From an uncultured Desulfuromonadales bacterium (GTDB lineage: Bacteria > Desulfobacterota > Desulfuromonadia > Desulfuromonadales > Geopsychrobacteraceae), in NCBI GenBank assembly GCA_947259685.1, contig CAMYNC010000063.1, forward strand, positions 1 to 20,660: a DNA stretch of 20,660 nt, read 5' to 3'. Positions 7,312-14,782 of this stretch are shown here, one piece after another. Numbering within the stretch: the first letter of the stretch is position 1; the number at the start of each line of letters is the position of its first letter. The notes below the pieces were generated by a model, which made no database searches, was not told the origin of the DNA, and saw only the letters and a program-made list of their open reading frames with translations. The translations under genes and the position numbers were made by a program.

Positions 7312-7650
7312 CTGGCGCCTATAACGAATATCTCTGGACCCTTGCCCGTTACATTGAAAAAATCCACTGAAGGCCGGGCTTGGCCTCATTAGTTGCCTGG
7401 TTTATTGCTAATTATTTAGAGAATGATAAATTTTACAGCACGATCATTAAACCGGGAATAGACAAATTGTATAACTATTGACTTAAGAGCACCATACGGG
7501 GACAGGGGAAAATGGCAGGCTGAATCAACAAGCGGCGTACCGCTACGGCCAGGACCACGATAACCTCACCATCGACAATCAAGATCGATTAAATAGAGAC
7601 ACTCCCGAATGGCGCTAGACATTATGACCCGTTATGTTTCATAAGGAGGA
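7312..7650. other. Spacer with possible attC pieces and no supported gene
   Basis: CTATAAC at 7319-7325 could be a degraded R'' box. At the right end, ACCCGTTATG (7627-7636) equals the 3' end of the attC at 4721-4832 and is followed within 10 bases by a strong ribosome binding site, as at the start of a cassette; GTTATGT at 7631-7637 would be the R' box. Between them an open frame ending GQDHDNLTIDNQDRLN (stop about 7618) looks coding-like but has no start and no family I know. GAGACACTCCC (about 7594) echoes RAYT-type flanks. Confidence 0.35.
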
Positions 7651-8361
7651 ATGACCTTGCCGGAGCGCAAAAATATCGCATTGCTGATCGACGCAGATAA
7701 TTCGCCCGCGAAGTCAATCCAAAGAATCCTGTCGGAACTCGCACGTCACGGCAAGGTGAACATTCGGCGGGCTTATGGAAATTGGACGTCCCAAAACTTG
7801 AAGGGCTGGGAAGCTTCACTGCAAGAGCATGCCATTCAGCCAATTCAGCAATACGATCTTACGAAAGGAAAGAACGCCACTGATATTGCGATGACCATTG
7901 ATGCAATGGACATGCTGTACACAAAGCAGATAGATACATTTTGCCTAGTTACATCGGATTGTGATTTTACGCCGCTGGCGACCCGACTATTGTCAGAAGG
8001 AAAATCTGTTATTGGCTTCGGAGAAAGAAAAGTTCCCGCCGTGTTTGTGAATGCGTGTTCGACATTCTTGTTCCTCGATGACGAGGAAGAAAAACCCGTA
8101 AGGAAGTTGACGGCAAACGAGCTCCGGGGCGATACCAGGTTGACGAATCTGATAAGAGAAGCCATATCGGGTACGGAGGACGATGAGGGATGGGCAAGGC
8201 TTTCCAAAGTTGGCGCGCATATTTCAAATCACGCCTCTTTTGACGCAAGGAATTTCGGTTACTCACGCCTTAGTGATCTTATCGAAGCGATTGGCTTATT
8301 TGAGCTAAGGCGCGATGGCAACATGCATTTCGAGGTTCGCAATGGGAAGCGAAAAACCTAA
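7651..8361 (+). CDS. NYN domain ribonuclease-like protein with C-terminal LOTUS (OST-HTH) domain
   Basis: A 236-residue protein. Residues about 8-145 form a NYN (PIN-like, DUF88/LabA) domain with the acidic metal-binding set: D14 and D16 in LLIDADN, D78 in KNATDIAM, and D103/D105 in TSDCDF. These are expected to cut RNA with a divalent metal. Residues about 160-230 match an OST-HTH/LOTUS module (TNLIREAI ... WARLSKVGAHI ... FGYSRLSDLIEAIGLF), an RNA-binding winged helix. The target is unknown. AAGGAGG (7643-7649) is only one base before the ATG but seven before the in-frame TTG at 7657, so translation may really begin at 7657. The gene is flanked by attC-like boxes on both sides, and its stop codon lies inside one, as in integron cassettes. 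Confidence 0.9.
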   Translation: MTLPERKNIALLIDADNSPAKSIQRILSELARHGKVNIRRAYGNWTSQNLKGWEASLQEHAIQPIQQYDLTKGKNATDIAMTIDAMDMLYTKQIDTFCLVTSDCDFTPLATRLLSEGKSVIGFGERKVPAVFVNACSTFLFLDDEEEKPVRKLTANELRGDTRLTNLIREAISGTEDDEGWARLSKVGAHISNHASFDARNFGYSRLSDLIEAIGLFELRRDGNMHFEVRNGKRKT

Positions 8362-8424
8362 AAATACGTTCAAGCCATTCGCTACGCTCACTCGGTCGAC
8401 CTGTTGCGCCGGCCGCCGCTTAAC
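8356..8424 (+). other. Degenerate attC-like site after the NYN gene
   Basis: ACCTAAA (8356-8362) differs by one base from an R'' box (ACCTAAC) and contains the stop codon of the NYN gene. After AATAC comes GTTCAAGC (8368-8375), a very common attC L'' sequence. GCTTAAC (8418-8424) is the matching L', leaving one C of L'' unpaired. No R' follows at the usual distance, but GGCGTTAAGA at 8592-8601 could be a displaced one. The rest of the spacer to 8647 has no supported gene and ends with the ribosome binding site of the next one. Confidence 0.45.
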
Positions 8425-8647
8425 TATGAGACTGTCGGACTATCCATGAGCCGGCTGCAAATTCGACTGTTTGGCCCAGATTTCAGCTCTTTTTCGGCCC
8501 ATAGCTACAACTATGAGCTCTCAAACGAGCCAAAATCTGGTCTCAAACATCCAAATTTTCGCTTCGGCCCGAATAGCCCGACAGCCCCCTAGGCGTTAAG
8601 ATTTTATTAGTACATTTGAATTTATTGTTTAGAAAGGTGATACGCAT

Positions 8648-8965
8648 ATGGCTCAATACATTATTACTTACCTAGGCGGCGATCAGCCATCTAGCCCAGA
8701 GGAAGGTAAGCAACATTTCGCGAAATATAAAGAATGGTTATCTTCATTGGGCGCCTCAGTCGTTAGTCCTGCTAATCCGTTTAAAAATACCCATAACATA
8801 AATCCTGACGGCACTGTCACCACTGGAAGCACAACGACAATGTCCGGATACACTATAATTGAAGCTGATTCTATGGAGACGGCACTGGAGATTGCAAAAG
8901 CCTGCCCGTTTCTTGATATTGGCGGTTCACTTGAGGTGTCAGAGTTAGTACAGATGCCAGGCTAA
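8648..8965 (+). CDS. YCII-related (YciI/DGPF-type) protein
   Basis: A 105-residue single-domain protein of the YCII superfamily, a ferredoxin-like fold related to muconolactone isomerases. It begins MAQYIITYLGG, has a central QHFAKYKEWLSSLGASVVSP helix region, and the typical GYTIIEADSMETALEIAKACPFL block (about 67-89) followed by a C-terminal strand. The biochemical role of most members is unknown. An AAGGTGAT box lies about 8 bases before the ATG. It is a lone gene between attC-like remnants, so it may be another former cassette. Confidence 0.85.
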   Translation: MAQYIITYLGGDQPSSPEEGKQHFAKYKEWLSSLGASVVSPANPFKNTHNINPDGTVTTGSTTTMSGYTIIEADSMETALEIAKACPFLDIGGSLEVSELVQMPG

Positions 8966-8971
8966 AAACTC

Positions 8972-8994
8972 ATATAACAATCGCATCACTTGCT
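8972..8994 (+). other. Possible attC left-half remnant after the YCII gene
   Basis: ATATAAC (8972-8978) resembles an R'' box and is the reverse complement of GTTATAT at 5302-5308. AA and then TCGCATCAC follow, as an L'' arm would, but I find no L' or R' partner before the next gene. Weak evidence on its own. Confidence 0.22.
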
Positions 8995-9100
8995 CCGCGG
9001 AGAAAGCCCAGGTCACTAAACCTGTTGGTGGTGAATGGTGCTTACTGCTGTTTTGTTGATTCTTCTTACATACGGGATTAAAAGATGAAAGCAGTGTGAC

Positions 9101-10312
9101 ATGTCGTGGCATGCAAGTCTTCTCAAGGCGATCAGCTCGCCTTATACGCGCCTGGCATACGCCCTTTTGGTTTTTTCTCTCTCGTTATTAGCAATCTTTG
9201 CGGCCCCGACCTACTCTCTTTGGAAGCTGGCAATTCTCGCAACGGAATATGGCCACTTTTTATCAATACTATCCCTCATTGTTCTTCTCCCTGGTTGGCG
9301 ACATTCATGGCTTGGCCGGTTCAGTGTCGGGCTAGGACTCATGGCATCCCTGCTTTTCATGACGCCTGTTTTTCGCGCGCTGGCGGTGGGAAACCGGTTG
9401 CCAGAGCAATTGGAAATCGCCTTCGGCAACAAAAGTGACAACGGCAGCCGTGTTGAGATCGGCAGACAAGACCCATTAGACCTTGCCGACCTCTTTTTCG
9501 GCATCGAGTATCACAGGATTGAGAGCAGTACCCATGTCTATCGCCGCACAGAAGGAAAAGAGCTGACTCTTGATCTCTACCGAGCCGCGAGCGACAATCC
9601 GGCCCGACCGGGAGTTATAGTCATTCACGGTGGCGGCTGGCGCAGCGGCGACAGCAAAGAGTTGCCCGCTCTCAATAGTTACCTGGCCAGCAGAGGCTAT
9701 CTCGTGGCGGCGGTCAACTACCGCTTGGCGCCAGAGTTTTGTTACCCTGCTGCTGTCTCGGATATTCAATCAGCCATCGCCTATCTCAGGGACCACGCCG
9801 TCGAATTTGGCCTGGACCCGAACCGCCTGATCTTGCTGGGACGTTCGGCTGGGGCACACCTGGCTCTGCAGACGACCTATACTTCAGCTGAGCCGGCTAT
9901 CCAGGGCGTGGTGTCCCTCTATGGAACCGCTGATTTATACTATGGCTACACCCATCCGGCCAAACCGCTGGTTTACGATACCAATAGCGTGCTGGAGGAA
10001 TTCTTGGGTGCGAATCCGACGGAACGACCAGAGCTCTATCGTGCCGCGTCACCTATTCATTTCGTTGCTGCGAACACACCGCCGACTTTATTGGTTCATG
10101 GTGGGCGAGACGAACTGATTTCGCCGGAACAAAGCCGTAGATTGGCCGACAAGCTACGCGCAAGTAATGTCCCCCACCTCTACTTGCAGCTGCCCTGGGC
10201 AACCCACGCTTGCGATTTCAATATCAGTGGTCCATGCGGACAATTGATCCTCTATGCGCTTGAGCGTTTTCTTGATCGGCTTTTGGATCGGAAGCGTTCA
10301 ACGACACAATAG
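9101..10312 (+). CDS. Membrane-anchored alpha/beta hydrolase (HSL/BD-FAE-type esterase)
   Basis: A 403-residue protein. The first 95 residues hold about three hydrophobic segments (about 17-35, 52-64 and 75-92), so the enzyme is membrane-bound. The catalytic part starts near 140. HGGGW (176-180) forms the oxyanion hole, GRSAG (247-251) carries the nucleophile Ser249, Asp337 lies in HGGRDELI and His369 in WATHAC, giving a complete triad. This arrangement is typical of carboxylesterases/lipases of the HSL and BD-FAE type; the substrate cannot be told from sequence. No good ribosome binding site precedes the ATG. The methyltransferase gene follows 93 bases later on the same strand, so the two may be co-transcribed. 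Confidence 0.88.
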   Translation: MSWHASLLKAISSPYTRLAYALLVFSLSLLAIFAAPTYSLWKLAILATEYGHFLSILSLIVLLPGWRHSWLGRFSVGLGLMASLLFMTPVFRALAVGNRLPEQLEIAFGNKSDNGSRVEIGRQDPLDLADLFFGIEYHRIESSTHVYRRTEGKELTLDLYRAASDNPARPGVIVIHGGGWRSGDSKELPALNSYLASRGYLVAAVNYRLAPEFCYPAAVSDIQSAIAYLRDHAVEFGLDPNRLILLGRSAGAHLALQTTYTSAEPAIQGVVSLYGTADLYYGYTHPAKPLVYDTNSVLEEFLGANPTERPELYRAASPIHFVAANTPPTLLVHGGRDELISPEQSRRLADKLRASNVPHLYLQLPWATHACDFNISGPCGQLILYALERFLDRLLDRKRSTTQ

Positions 10313-10405
10313 AATTTGAACTGAATCAATCTTTTGGACCAGGTAAACCGTGAGACCTAAAAAGAAAACCAGGGCGTGTTCTATTCCCCTCAGGAAGAAT
10401 AAGGA

Positions 10406-11152
10406 ATGAAAAATCAATCAGATACTACCGTCCTCGTTGACCGCTATCGGAACGCTGCGACGGAAAAGGTTGAGGCGAACTCGTACAAAGGACTGCGTAT
10501 CCACGCGCTGCCTGGCTTGCACGATTTCATCGCAACCAAGGCTTTGGAGCACTTCGAGCCTGGAGTCAGGTTGTTGGACTTGGCCGCTGGCACCGGTGCG
10601 ATGAGCTTGCGCATGCAAGATCTCGGATTCAAGGTGTCGGCAACAGACTATGTGCCCGAAAATTTCCAGCTGGATTCGATTTCATTCATCCAAGCAGACC
10701 TGAATGAGCCCTTCTCAGCTGTGTTTCCTCAGCCCTTTAAAGCAGTCATCGCTTCGGAGATCATCGAGCACGTGGAAAACCCGCGGCACTTCGCACGCGA
10801 GTGCTTCAAACTTCTAGAGCCAGGAGGCCGTATGGTACTGTCCACCCCAAATGTGGAGAATGCGGCGTCTAAGGCGTCATTCCTCCGTTCGGGCTCCTTT
10901 CTCTGGTTTTCTGAAGAAGACTACGAGGGGCACGGTCACATCACACCGCTAACGCAGTGGCAGATTCGCAGAGCATTCGAAGAAGCAGGGTTTCGATTCC
11001 GCTGGGAAGGATCCTTTGGAGAAGGAGCAAGTCTGTTGGCCGGCTCGCCGAGACTGGCGCTGCTGGCAAGACTCGTTGCATTGATATCGACACGTGATTC
11101 GGAGCTTGCCCGAGAAATTTTCGTAGCGGTCGTGGAGAAGCCTGAGGCATGA
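10406..11152 (+). CDS. Class I SAM-dependent methyltransferase
   Basis: A 248-residue Rossmann-fold methyltransferase of the Methyltransf_11/23 kind. SAM-binding motif I is LLDLAAGTGAMS (about 56-67), the acidic residue at the end of strand 2 is D81 in SATDYVPE, motif II-like QADLNEPF is at about 96-103, then EIIEHVENP (118-126) and LEPGGRMVLSTPN (137-149). These features resemble UbiG-like and other small-molecule or lipid methyltransferases; the substrate is unknown. The start is supported by AGGAAG about 9 bases upstream. It follows the esterase gene with a short gap, suggesting a shared transcript. The attC-like repeat begins five bases after its stop, and that repeat could end a two-gene cassette. 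Confidence 0.88.
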   Translation: MKNQSDTTVLVDRYRNAATEKVEANSYKGLRIHALPGLHDFIATKALEHFEPGVRLLDLAAGTGAMSLRMQDLGFKVSATDYVPENFQLDSISFIQADLNEPFSAVFPQPFKAVIASEIIEHVENPRHFARECFKLLEPGGRMVLSTPNVENAASKASFLRSGSFLWFSEEDYEGHGHITPLTQWQIRRAFEEAGFRFRWEGSFGEGASLLAGSPRLALLARLVALISTRDSELAREIFVAVVEKPEA

Positions 11153-11156
11153 TCAA

Positions 11157-11252
11157 CCTATCAACTCAACCGGACGGAAAATACGTCTGTGCTAAATTGA
11201 AAAGCAAACTCTAAATTGCGATAGGTCACGCAAGTTCGCGTCGCCGCCGGTT
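11157..11252 (+). repeat. Second copy of the attC-like repeat
   Basis: Positions 11166-11252 match 4731-4815 with roughly 88% identity by eye. L'' (AACCGGACGG, 11168-11177) and L' (CCGCCGGTT, 11244-11252), including the unpaired A, are unchanged. Inside, TTGCG/CGCAA arms are also kept, and GACG pairs with CGTC here but with TGTC (a G-U pair) in the other copy, so structure seems maintained. The left box CTATCAAC is only near an R'' and no standard R' follows; instead the ecotin leader begins. Confidence 0.6.
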
Positions 11253-11282
11253 ATCATGAACCATTCGGCAAGAGGAGGAAAT

Positions 11283-11759
11283 ATGAAGAAAGTATGTTCC
11301 ATCACTGTGCTCGCGTTTCTCTGCGCAATATTGTCTGTCCAAGCGGCGGACAATATGCAGGCGTTTCCACCGGCCGAGGAGGGTATGGTGCGACATGTCC
11401 TGCAACTTCCGAAACAGGATGATGAATCCGCTTTCAAGGTGGAACTGATCGCCGGTAAGACCGTCGAGGTTGGCAAAGAGAACAAGTATTTTTTCGGTGG
11501 CACGATCGAGAAGGAAACGATCAATGGCTGGGAATACCCACGCTACAATATCAGCAAATTGGGACCGATGGCGGGCACACTGATGGCAATCGATCCCAAT
11601 GCGCCGAAAGTAAACCGCTTTATCGCGCTGGGCGGAGACCCCTATCTGATCCGCTACAATAGCCGGTTGCCCATAGTGGTGTATGCACCCGAAGGTGTTG
11701 AAATACGTTATCGGATTTGGAGCGCCGGGCCGGAGACAAAAGCGATTGAAAAGGGCTGA
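11283..11759 (+). CDS. eco: Ecotin-type periplasmic serine protease inhibitor
   Basis: A 158-residue secreted inhibitor that dimerises and blocks trypsin-fold serine proteases in ecotins. It has a signal peptide (about 1-21, ending SVQAA) and the family core: PPAEEGMVRHVLQLP, DESAFKVELIAGKTVEV, GGTIEKETINGWEYPRY, and the strongly conserved RYNSRLPIVVYAPEGVEIRYR-type C-terminus. The reactive-site loop reads GPMAGTLMAI, with Met101 in the P1 position, as in E. coli. Both cysteines of the E. coli loop disulfide are replaced (Lys and Ile). The start at 11283 is chosen over 11256 because GAGGAGG precedes it by 5 bases and the signal peptide begins there. It stands directly after the attC-like repeat. 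Confidence 0.9.
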   Translation: MKKVCSITVLAFLCAILSVQAADNMQAFPPAEEGMVRHVLQLPKQDDESAFKVELIAGKTVEVGKENKYFFGGTIEKETINGWEYPRYNISKLGPMAGTLMAIDPNAPKVNRFIALGGDPYLIRYNSRLPIVVYAPEGVEIRYRIWSAGPETKAIEKG

Positions 11760-11854
11760 GGGGACATCGCCCAGAACCATGACTGCCGAACCAGCGGATA
11801 GGGTGGCGTGTACAGCCGGCAGCGTCGTTGACCCAATCATTCATAGGAGTGCTT

Positions 11855-12220
11855 ATGTTTAAAGTGATACCAAATGGCATAAATCGCTTGGATATTGAGT
11901 TGAGCGGAAAGTTGAATACTGAAGAAATGAAAATTGCCTTAGACGAACTGGTCAGCAAGTCGAAGGATATTGAAAACGGCAAAATGCTGTATGAAATTAG
12001 CGACTTTCATATTCCTTCACTTGGGGCGATTGCCGTTGAATTTTCCCGGCTTCCTGCGATGTTTGGGCTTATGAAAAAATTTGACCGGGCGGCTGTATTG
12101 ACTGATAAGACTTGGTTACAGAAAGTAAGTGAATTTGAGGGAGCGTTGTTCCCTGGCCTGGAAATTAAAGCATTTAACAGAGATCAAAAAGCGGAGGCCG
12201 AAGCCTGGCTATCGAGCTAG
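11855..12220 (+). CDS. SpoIIAA-like (STAS-related, DUF3478) protein
   Basis: A 121-residue cytosolic protein of the SpoIIAA-like family, a STAS-type alpha/beta fold. Typical segments are IELSGKLNTEEMKIALDEL, GKMLYEISDF, and a C-terminal block FDRAAVLTDKTWLQKV-SEFEGALFPG, then KAFNRDQKAEAEAWL. These proteins have been linked to lipid binding or membrane association, but no role is firm. The start at 11855 is preferred to 11828 because TAGGAGT precedes it and the family begins with a short M-x-x-x-I strand. It is convergent with the chemotaxis block, whose last gene ends 67 bases downstream; that gap shows only short inverted repeats. Confidence 0.85.
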   Translation: MFKVIPNGINRLDIELSGKLNTEEMKIALDELVSKSKDIENGKMLYEISDFHIPSLGAIAVEFSRLPAMFGLMKKFDRAAVLTDKTWLQKVSEFEGALFPGLEIKAFNRDQKAEAEAWLSS

Positions 12221-12286
12221 TTTCCAAATCAGAAAGGTTGCCATTGCCATCCCGAAACTCAGGATCGACACGGCGGGATAGAGCTG

Positions 12287-12892
12287 CTAACCAGGCTCGG
12301 CGGTTAGTTTGGAAAGCAGCATCTGCAGAGATTTTTCCTGGGGGAACAGGTAGATCGCCCCCTGCAAAGGCTCCCCCTGCTGCTCGGCACAGCAGAGGCG
12401 GGTGCGGACGATCATGCAGGGTTCGCTGTCAGCAGGGTGCAGCCGCAGTAATAATTCTGCGATCCTGGCCCGGGAGATCTGTGGCGGCGAGGGCAGGCAG
12501 CACAAGCCGTACTGGTTATCAAAACTGGTCAGAAACGCCGAAGCGAGGATGTTGCCGACCTCCTTCAAGGCGGAACTGGCCGGTTCGCTGAGCAGATTTT
12601 CCAGCGAGCTGCGCCGCAGCAGTTGGCAGCCTAGCCAGCTGGCGCTGGCCTCGGGGAAAAACAGCAGCAGGCCACCTTCGAGGTCACCGCTGAGCGCCAG
12701 AGAAATACCAATGCCCGGCTCTCCTCCTCGCTCCTCTAGCAGCAGCCGATCAGACATCCAGGCAGCGGCGACTTCAACCCGGACCGGCTGGGCGAGAAGT
12801 TTTGACAGCATTTCCGCTGCCTGCTCTAGTCCCTGCTGACAGATTCTGCGCAGTTCAGCGCCGCGTCGTCGATCGATTTTATCCAGCCGCAT
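12287..12892 (-). CDS. cheC: Chemotaxis protein CheC (CheY-P phosphatase)
   Basis: A 201-residue CheC/CheX/FliY-type phosphatase expected to remove phosphate from CheY. The active-site signature (acidic/Ser-x3-Glu-x2-Asn) is seen once, as SALKEVGNILASAF with Glu111 and Asn114. The corresponding N-terminal helix, which in two-site CheC proteins reads like EIGNIGAG, is here RRICQQGLEQAA (about 15-26) and has lost both catalytic residues. It is therefore a one-site enzyme. It is the last gene of the che operon, starting 3 bases after the cheA stop, with AAAGGC as ribosome binding site inside the cheA end. It may also bind CheD in other species; no cheD is visible here. Confidence 0.85.
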   Translation of the reverse strand: MRLDKIDRRRGAELRRICQQGLEQAAEMLSKLLAQPVRVEVAAAWMSDRLLLEERGGEPGIGISLALSGDLEGGLLLFFPEASASWLGCQLLRRSSLENLLSEPASSALKEVGNILASAFLTSFDNQYGLCCLPSPPQISRARIAELLLRLHPADSEPCMIVRTRLCCAEQQGEPLQGAIYLFPQEKSLQMLLSKLTAEPG

Positions 12893-12895
12893 GGT

Positions 12896-14731
12896 TCAGC
12901 CTTTTTGCTGTTCCAGTAAACTTGCCAGATCAAGGACAAACATGATCCGCCCATCGCCAAGCATGGTGCCTCCGCTGTTGCCGGGCAGGCGGTCAAAGGG
13001 CGCGGGCAGGCTCTGCACAAACACTTCCCGCTGGCCGACCAGGCGATCGACCACCAGACCGACCTTGCGTCCGAGCAGCTCGGTCACCACGAGCGCCAGA
13101 GACTTCTTCGCTGGCCCCTTGGGGCGCTTCAGCATCCGCCGCAGCGAAAGTAACGGCAGCAGCTCGCCCTGGTGAGAAATCACCAGCTGCTTGCCGCTGG
13201 TCTGCAGCTGCTGGGGAGAGATTTCCAGGGTCTGCAACACCCGGGTGATCGGCAACGCCATCAGGGTCTGCTCGCATTCGATCATTAAAACCCGGATGAT
13301 CGCCACCGACAGCGGCAGTTTCATGGTGATGCGGGTCCCCTCACCCAGGGTCGAATCGATCAGCAGCACCCCGCCAAGCTTTTCCACCGCGGTTTTCACC
13401 ACATCCATGCCGACCCCGCGCCCCGAGGTTGCGGTAACTTCAGAGCGGGTTGAGAACCCTGGTTGACAGATCAATTGCAGCAGATCGTAATCACGGCTGC
13501 TGACCGCCTGTGCCGGGCTCAGCAGCTTCCGCTCCAGCGCCCGCTGCTTGACCTGTTGCGGGTCGATGCCGCGGCCATTGTCAGCCACCTGAATCAGCAC
13601 CTGATCCTGCTCCCGCCAGGCCTTGATCAGCACCTTGCCGCTGGTTTCAATGCCATGATCGATGGCGTTGCGCAGCATATGGGTCAGTGGATCGGTCAAC
13701 TCTTCCAGAATCGCCCGGTCAAGCTCGATAGCCGCCCCATCGACAATAAAATCAACCTGTTTGCCGCTGCTACGACAAAGATCGCGCACCGCCCGCGGCA
13801 ACCGGTCGGTAACGCTGGCCAGCGGCATCATCCGCACCTGCAGGACCTGATGATGCAGGTTTTTCACCAGCCGGGCCAGCTTCCCCAAACCTTCGTTCAG
13901 CTCACTCCAGTTCTTTTCCCCGGCGGCACTCTGCAGCTGGTAACGATTATTGATCAGCTCACCGGTCAAGTTGATAAAGTGGTCGAGCAGGTCGGTACTG
14001 ACCCGAACACTACTGCCTGCTGCTGCTTTGCTAGTGCTTTTAGTGGGAAGATCGACAGGGAAGTCGATAGCTGCCAGCTCGCGGTAATTCTTCAGCTGTT
14101 GGCGGATCTCGTCTTTCTCCAACCCGGTTTCGAACTTGACCAGCAGCTGGCGACTGGTGTTGCCCTGCAGAATCTCCGCTTCGCTCGGCGCGGAATGCAG
14201 CACCTGTCCGAAGCTGGCCAGCGCCTGCAGCAAGACCAGCCAGCGTGGCCCGGGTGAAGCGGTCGATTCATCAAGTTTCAGTTTAAGCTGGCGGACGCTG
14301 ACCGGGTTTTCGTCGGTTGCATCCGCCGGAACCGAGTTCGACTCAGCTGGGTCTGTCGCAGCTGACGTACCGTTCTGCATGGCGGCAATCAAGCTGTCGA
14401 CCTCTCGCTCCGGCTGCTGTTGACGGATATCGTCCAGCAAACCACCGAGCAGATCGACCCCCACCAGCAGCTGATCGATCAATTCGCTGCTGATCTGCCC
14501 CTGCTCGCGGCAGAGGTCGAGGCCATCCTCAAAGTGATGGGCCAAACGGGCGGTGGCGTCATACCCCATGGTCGCCGCCATCCCTTTGATCGAATGGGCC
14601 TCGCGAAACAGGGAATTGATCCCCTGTTGATCTTCCGGGTCCGCTTCCACAGCCACCAGCAGCTCGGCCATCTGCTGCAGATGTTCCGCCGTTTCAGTCA
14701 AATACAGCTCGCGGTATTTTTCAATATCCAT
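12896..14731 (-). CDS. cheA: Chemotaxis histidine kinase CheA
   Basis: A 611-residue sensor kinase that phosphorylates CheY in response to the receptor. Domains in order, numbered from the TTG one codon before the ATG: HPt/P1 (about 1-110) with phospho-acceptor His47 in REAHSIKG; a divergent linker or P2-like region (about 150-225); P3 dimerisation helices (about 243-300) running into RMMPLASV; the ATPase domain with N box HMLRNAIDHGIE (352-363), G1 DNGRGI (385-390) and G2 GRGVGMDVV (438-446); and a CheW-like P5 domain (about 475-612). All catalytic boxes are intact. The ATG at 14731 is preferred over the adjacent TTG at 14734. Fifty-one bases separate it from cheY, and a 12-base motif shared with the mcp upstream region lies in that gap. 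Confidence 0.93.
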   Translation of the reverse strand: MDIEKYRELYLTETAEHLQQMAELLVAVEADPEDQQGINSLFREAHSIKGMAATMGYDATARLAHHFEDGLDLCREQGQISSELIDQLLVGVDLLGGLLDDIRQQQPEREVDSLIAAMQNGTSAATDPAESNSVPADATDENPVSVRQLKLKLDESTASPGPRWLVLLQALASFGQVLHSAPSEAEILQGNTSRQLLVKFETGLEKDEIRQQLKNYRELAAIDFPVDLPTKSTSKAAAGSSVRVSTDLLDHFINLTGELINNRYQLQSAAGEKNWSELNEGLGKLARLVKNLHHQVLQVRMMPLASVTDRLPRAVRDLCRSSGKQVDFIVDGAAIELDRAILEELTDPLTHMLRNAIDHGIETSGKVLIKAWREQDQVLIQVADNGRGIDPQQVKQRALERKLLSPAQAVSSRDYDLLQLICQPGFSTRSEVTATSGRGVGMDVVKTAVEKLGGVLLIDSTLGEGTRITMKLPLSVAIIRVLMIECEQTLMALPITRVLQTLEISPQQLQTSGKQLVISHQGELLPLLSLRRMLKRPKGPAKKSLALVVTELLGRKVGLVVDRLVGQREVFVQSLPAPFDRLPGNSGGTMLGDGRIMFVLDLASLLEQQKG

Positions 14732-14782
14732 CAACAGTTATCCACTTTTCAGCAGGGCGACAGAAAGATCCCGAGGCCAGCA

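Noticed and set aside
8404..8592. 62-codon ORF between the NYN and YCII genes
   Set aside because: It overlaps the attC-like site, has no ribosome binding site, and its composition is not protein-like.
12287..12307. CTAACC/GGTTAG inverted repeat at the end of cheC as a terminator
   Set aside because: Only six pairs, it includes the stop codon, and there is no T-run on either side.
13463..14257. 264-codon plus-strand ORF opposite cheA (also those at 14420, 15794 and 16281)
   Set aside because: High-GC codon usage of the che genes opens antisense frames. The minus-strand proteins have complete, ordered domains.
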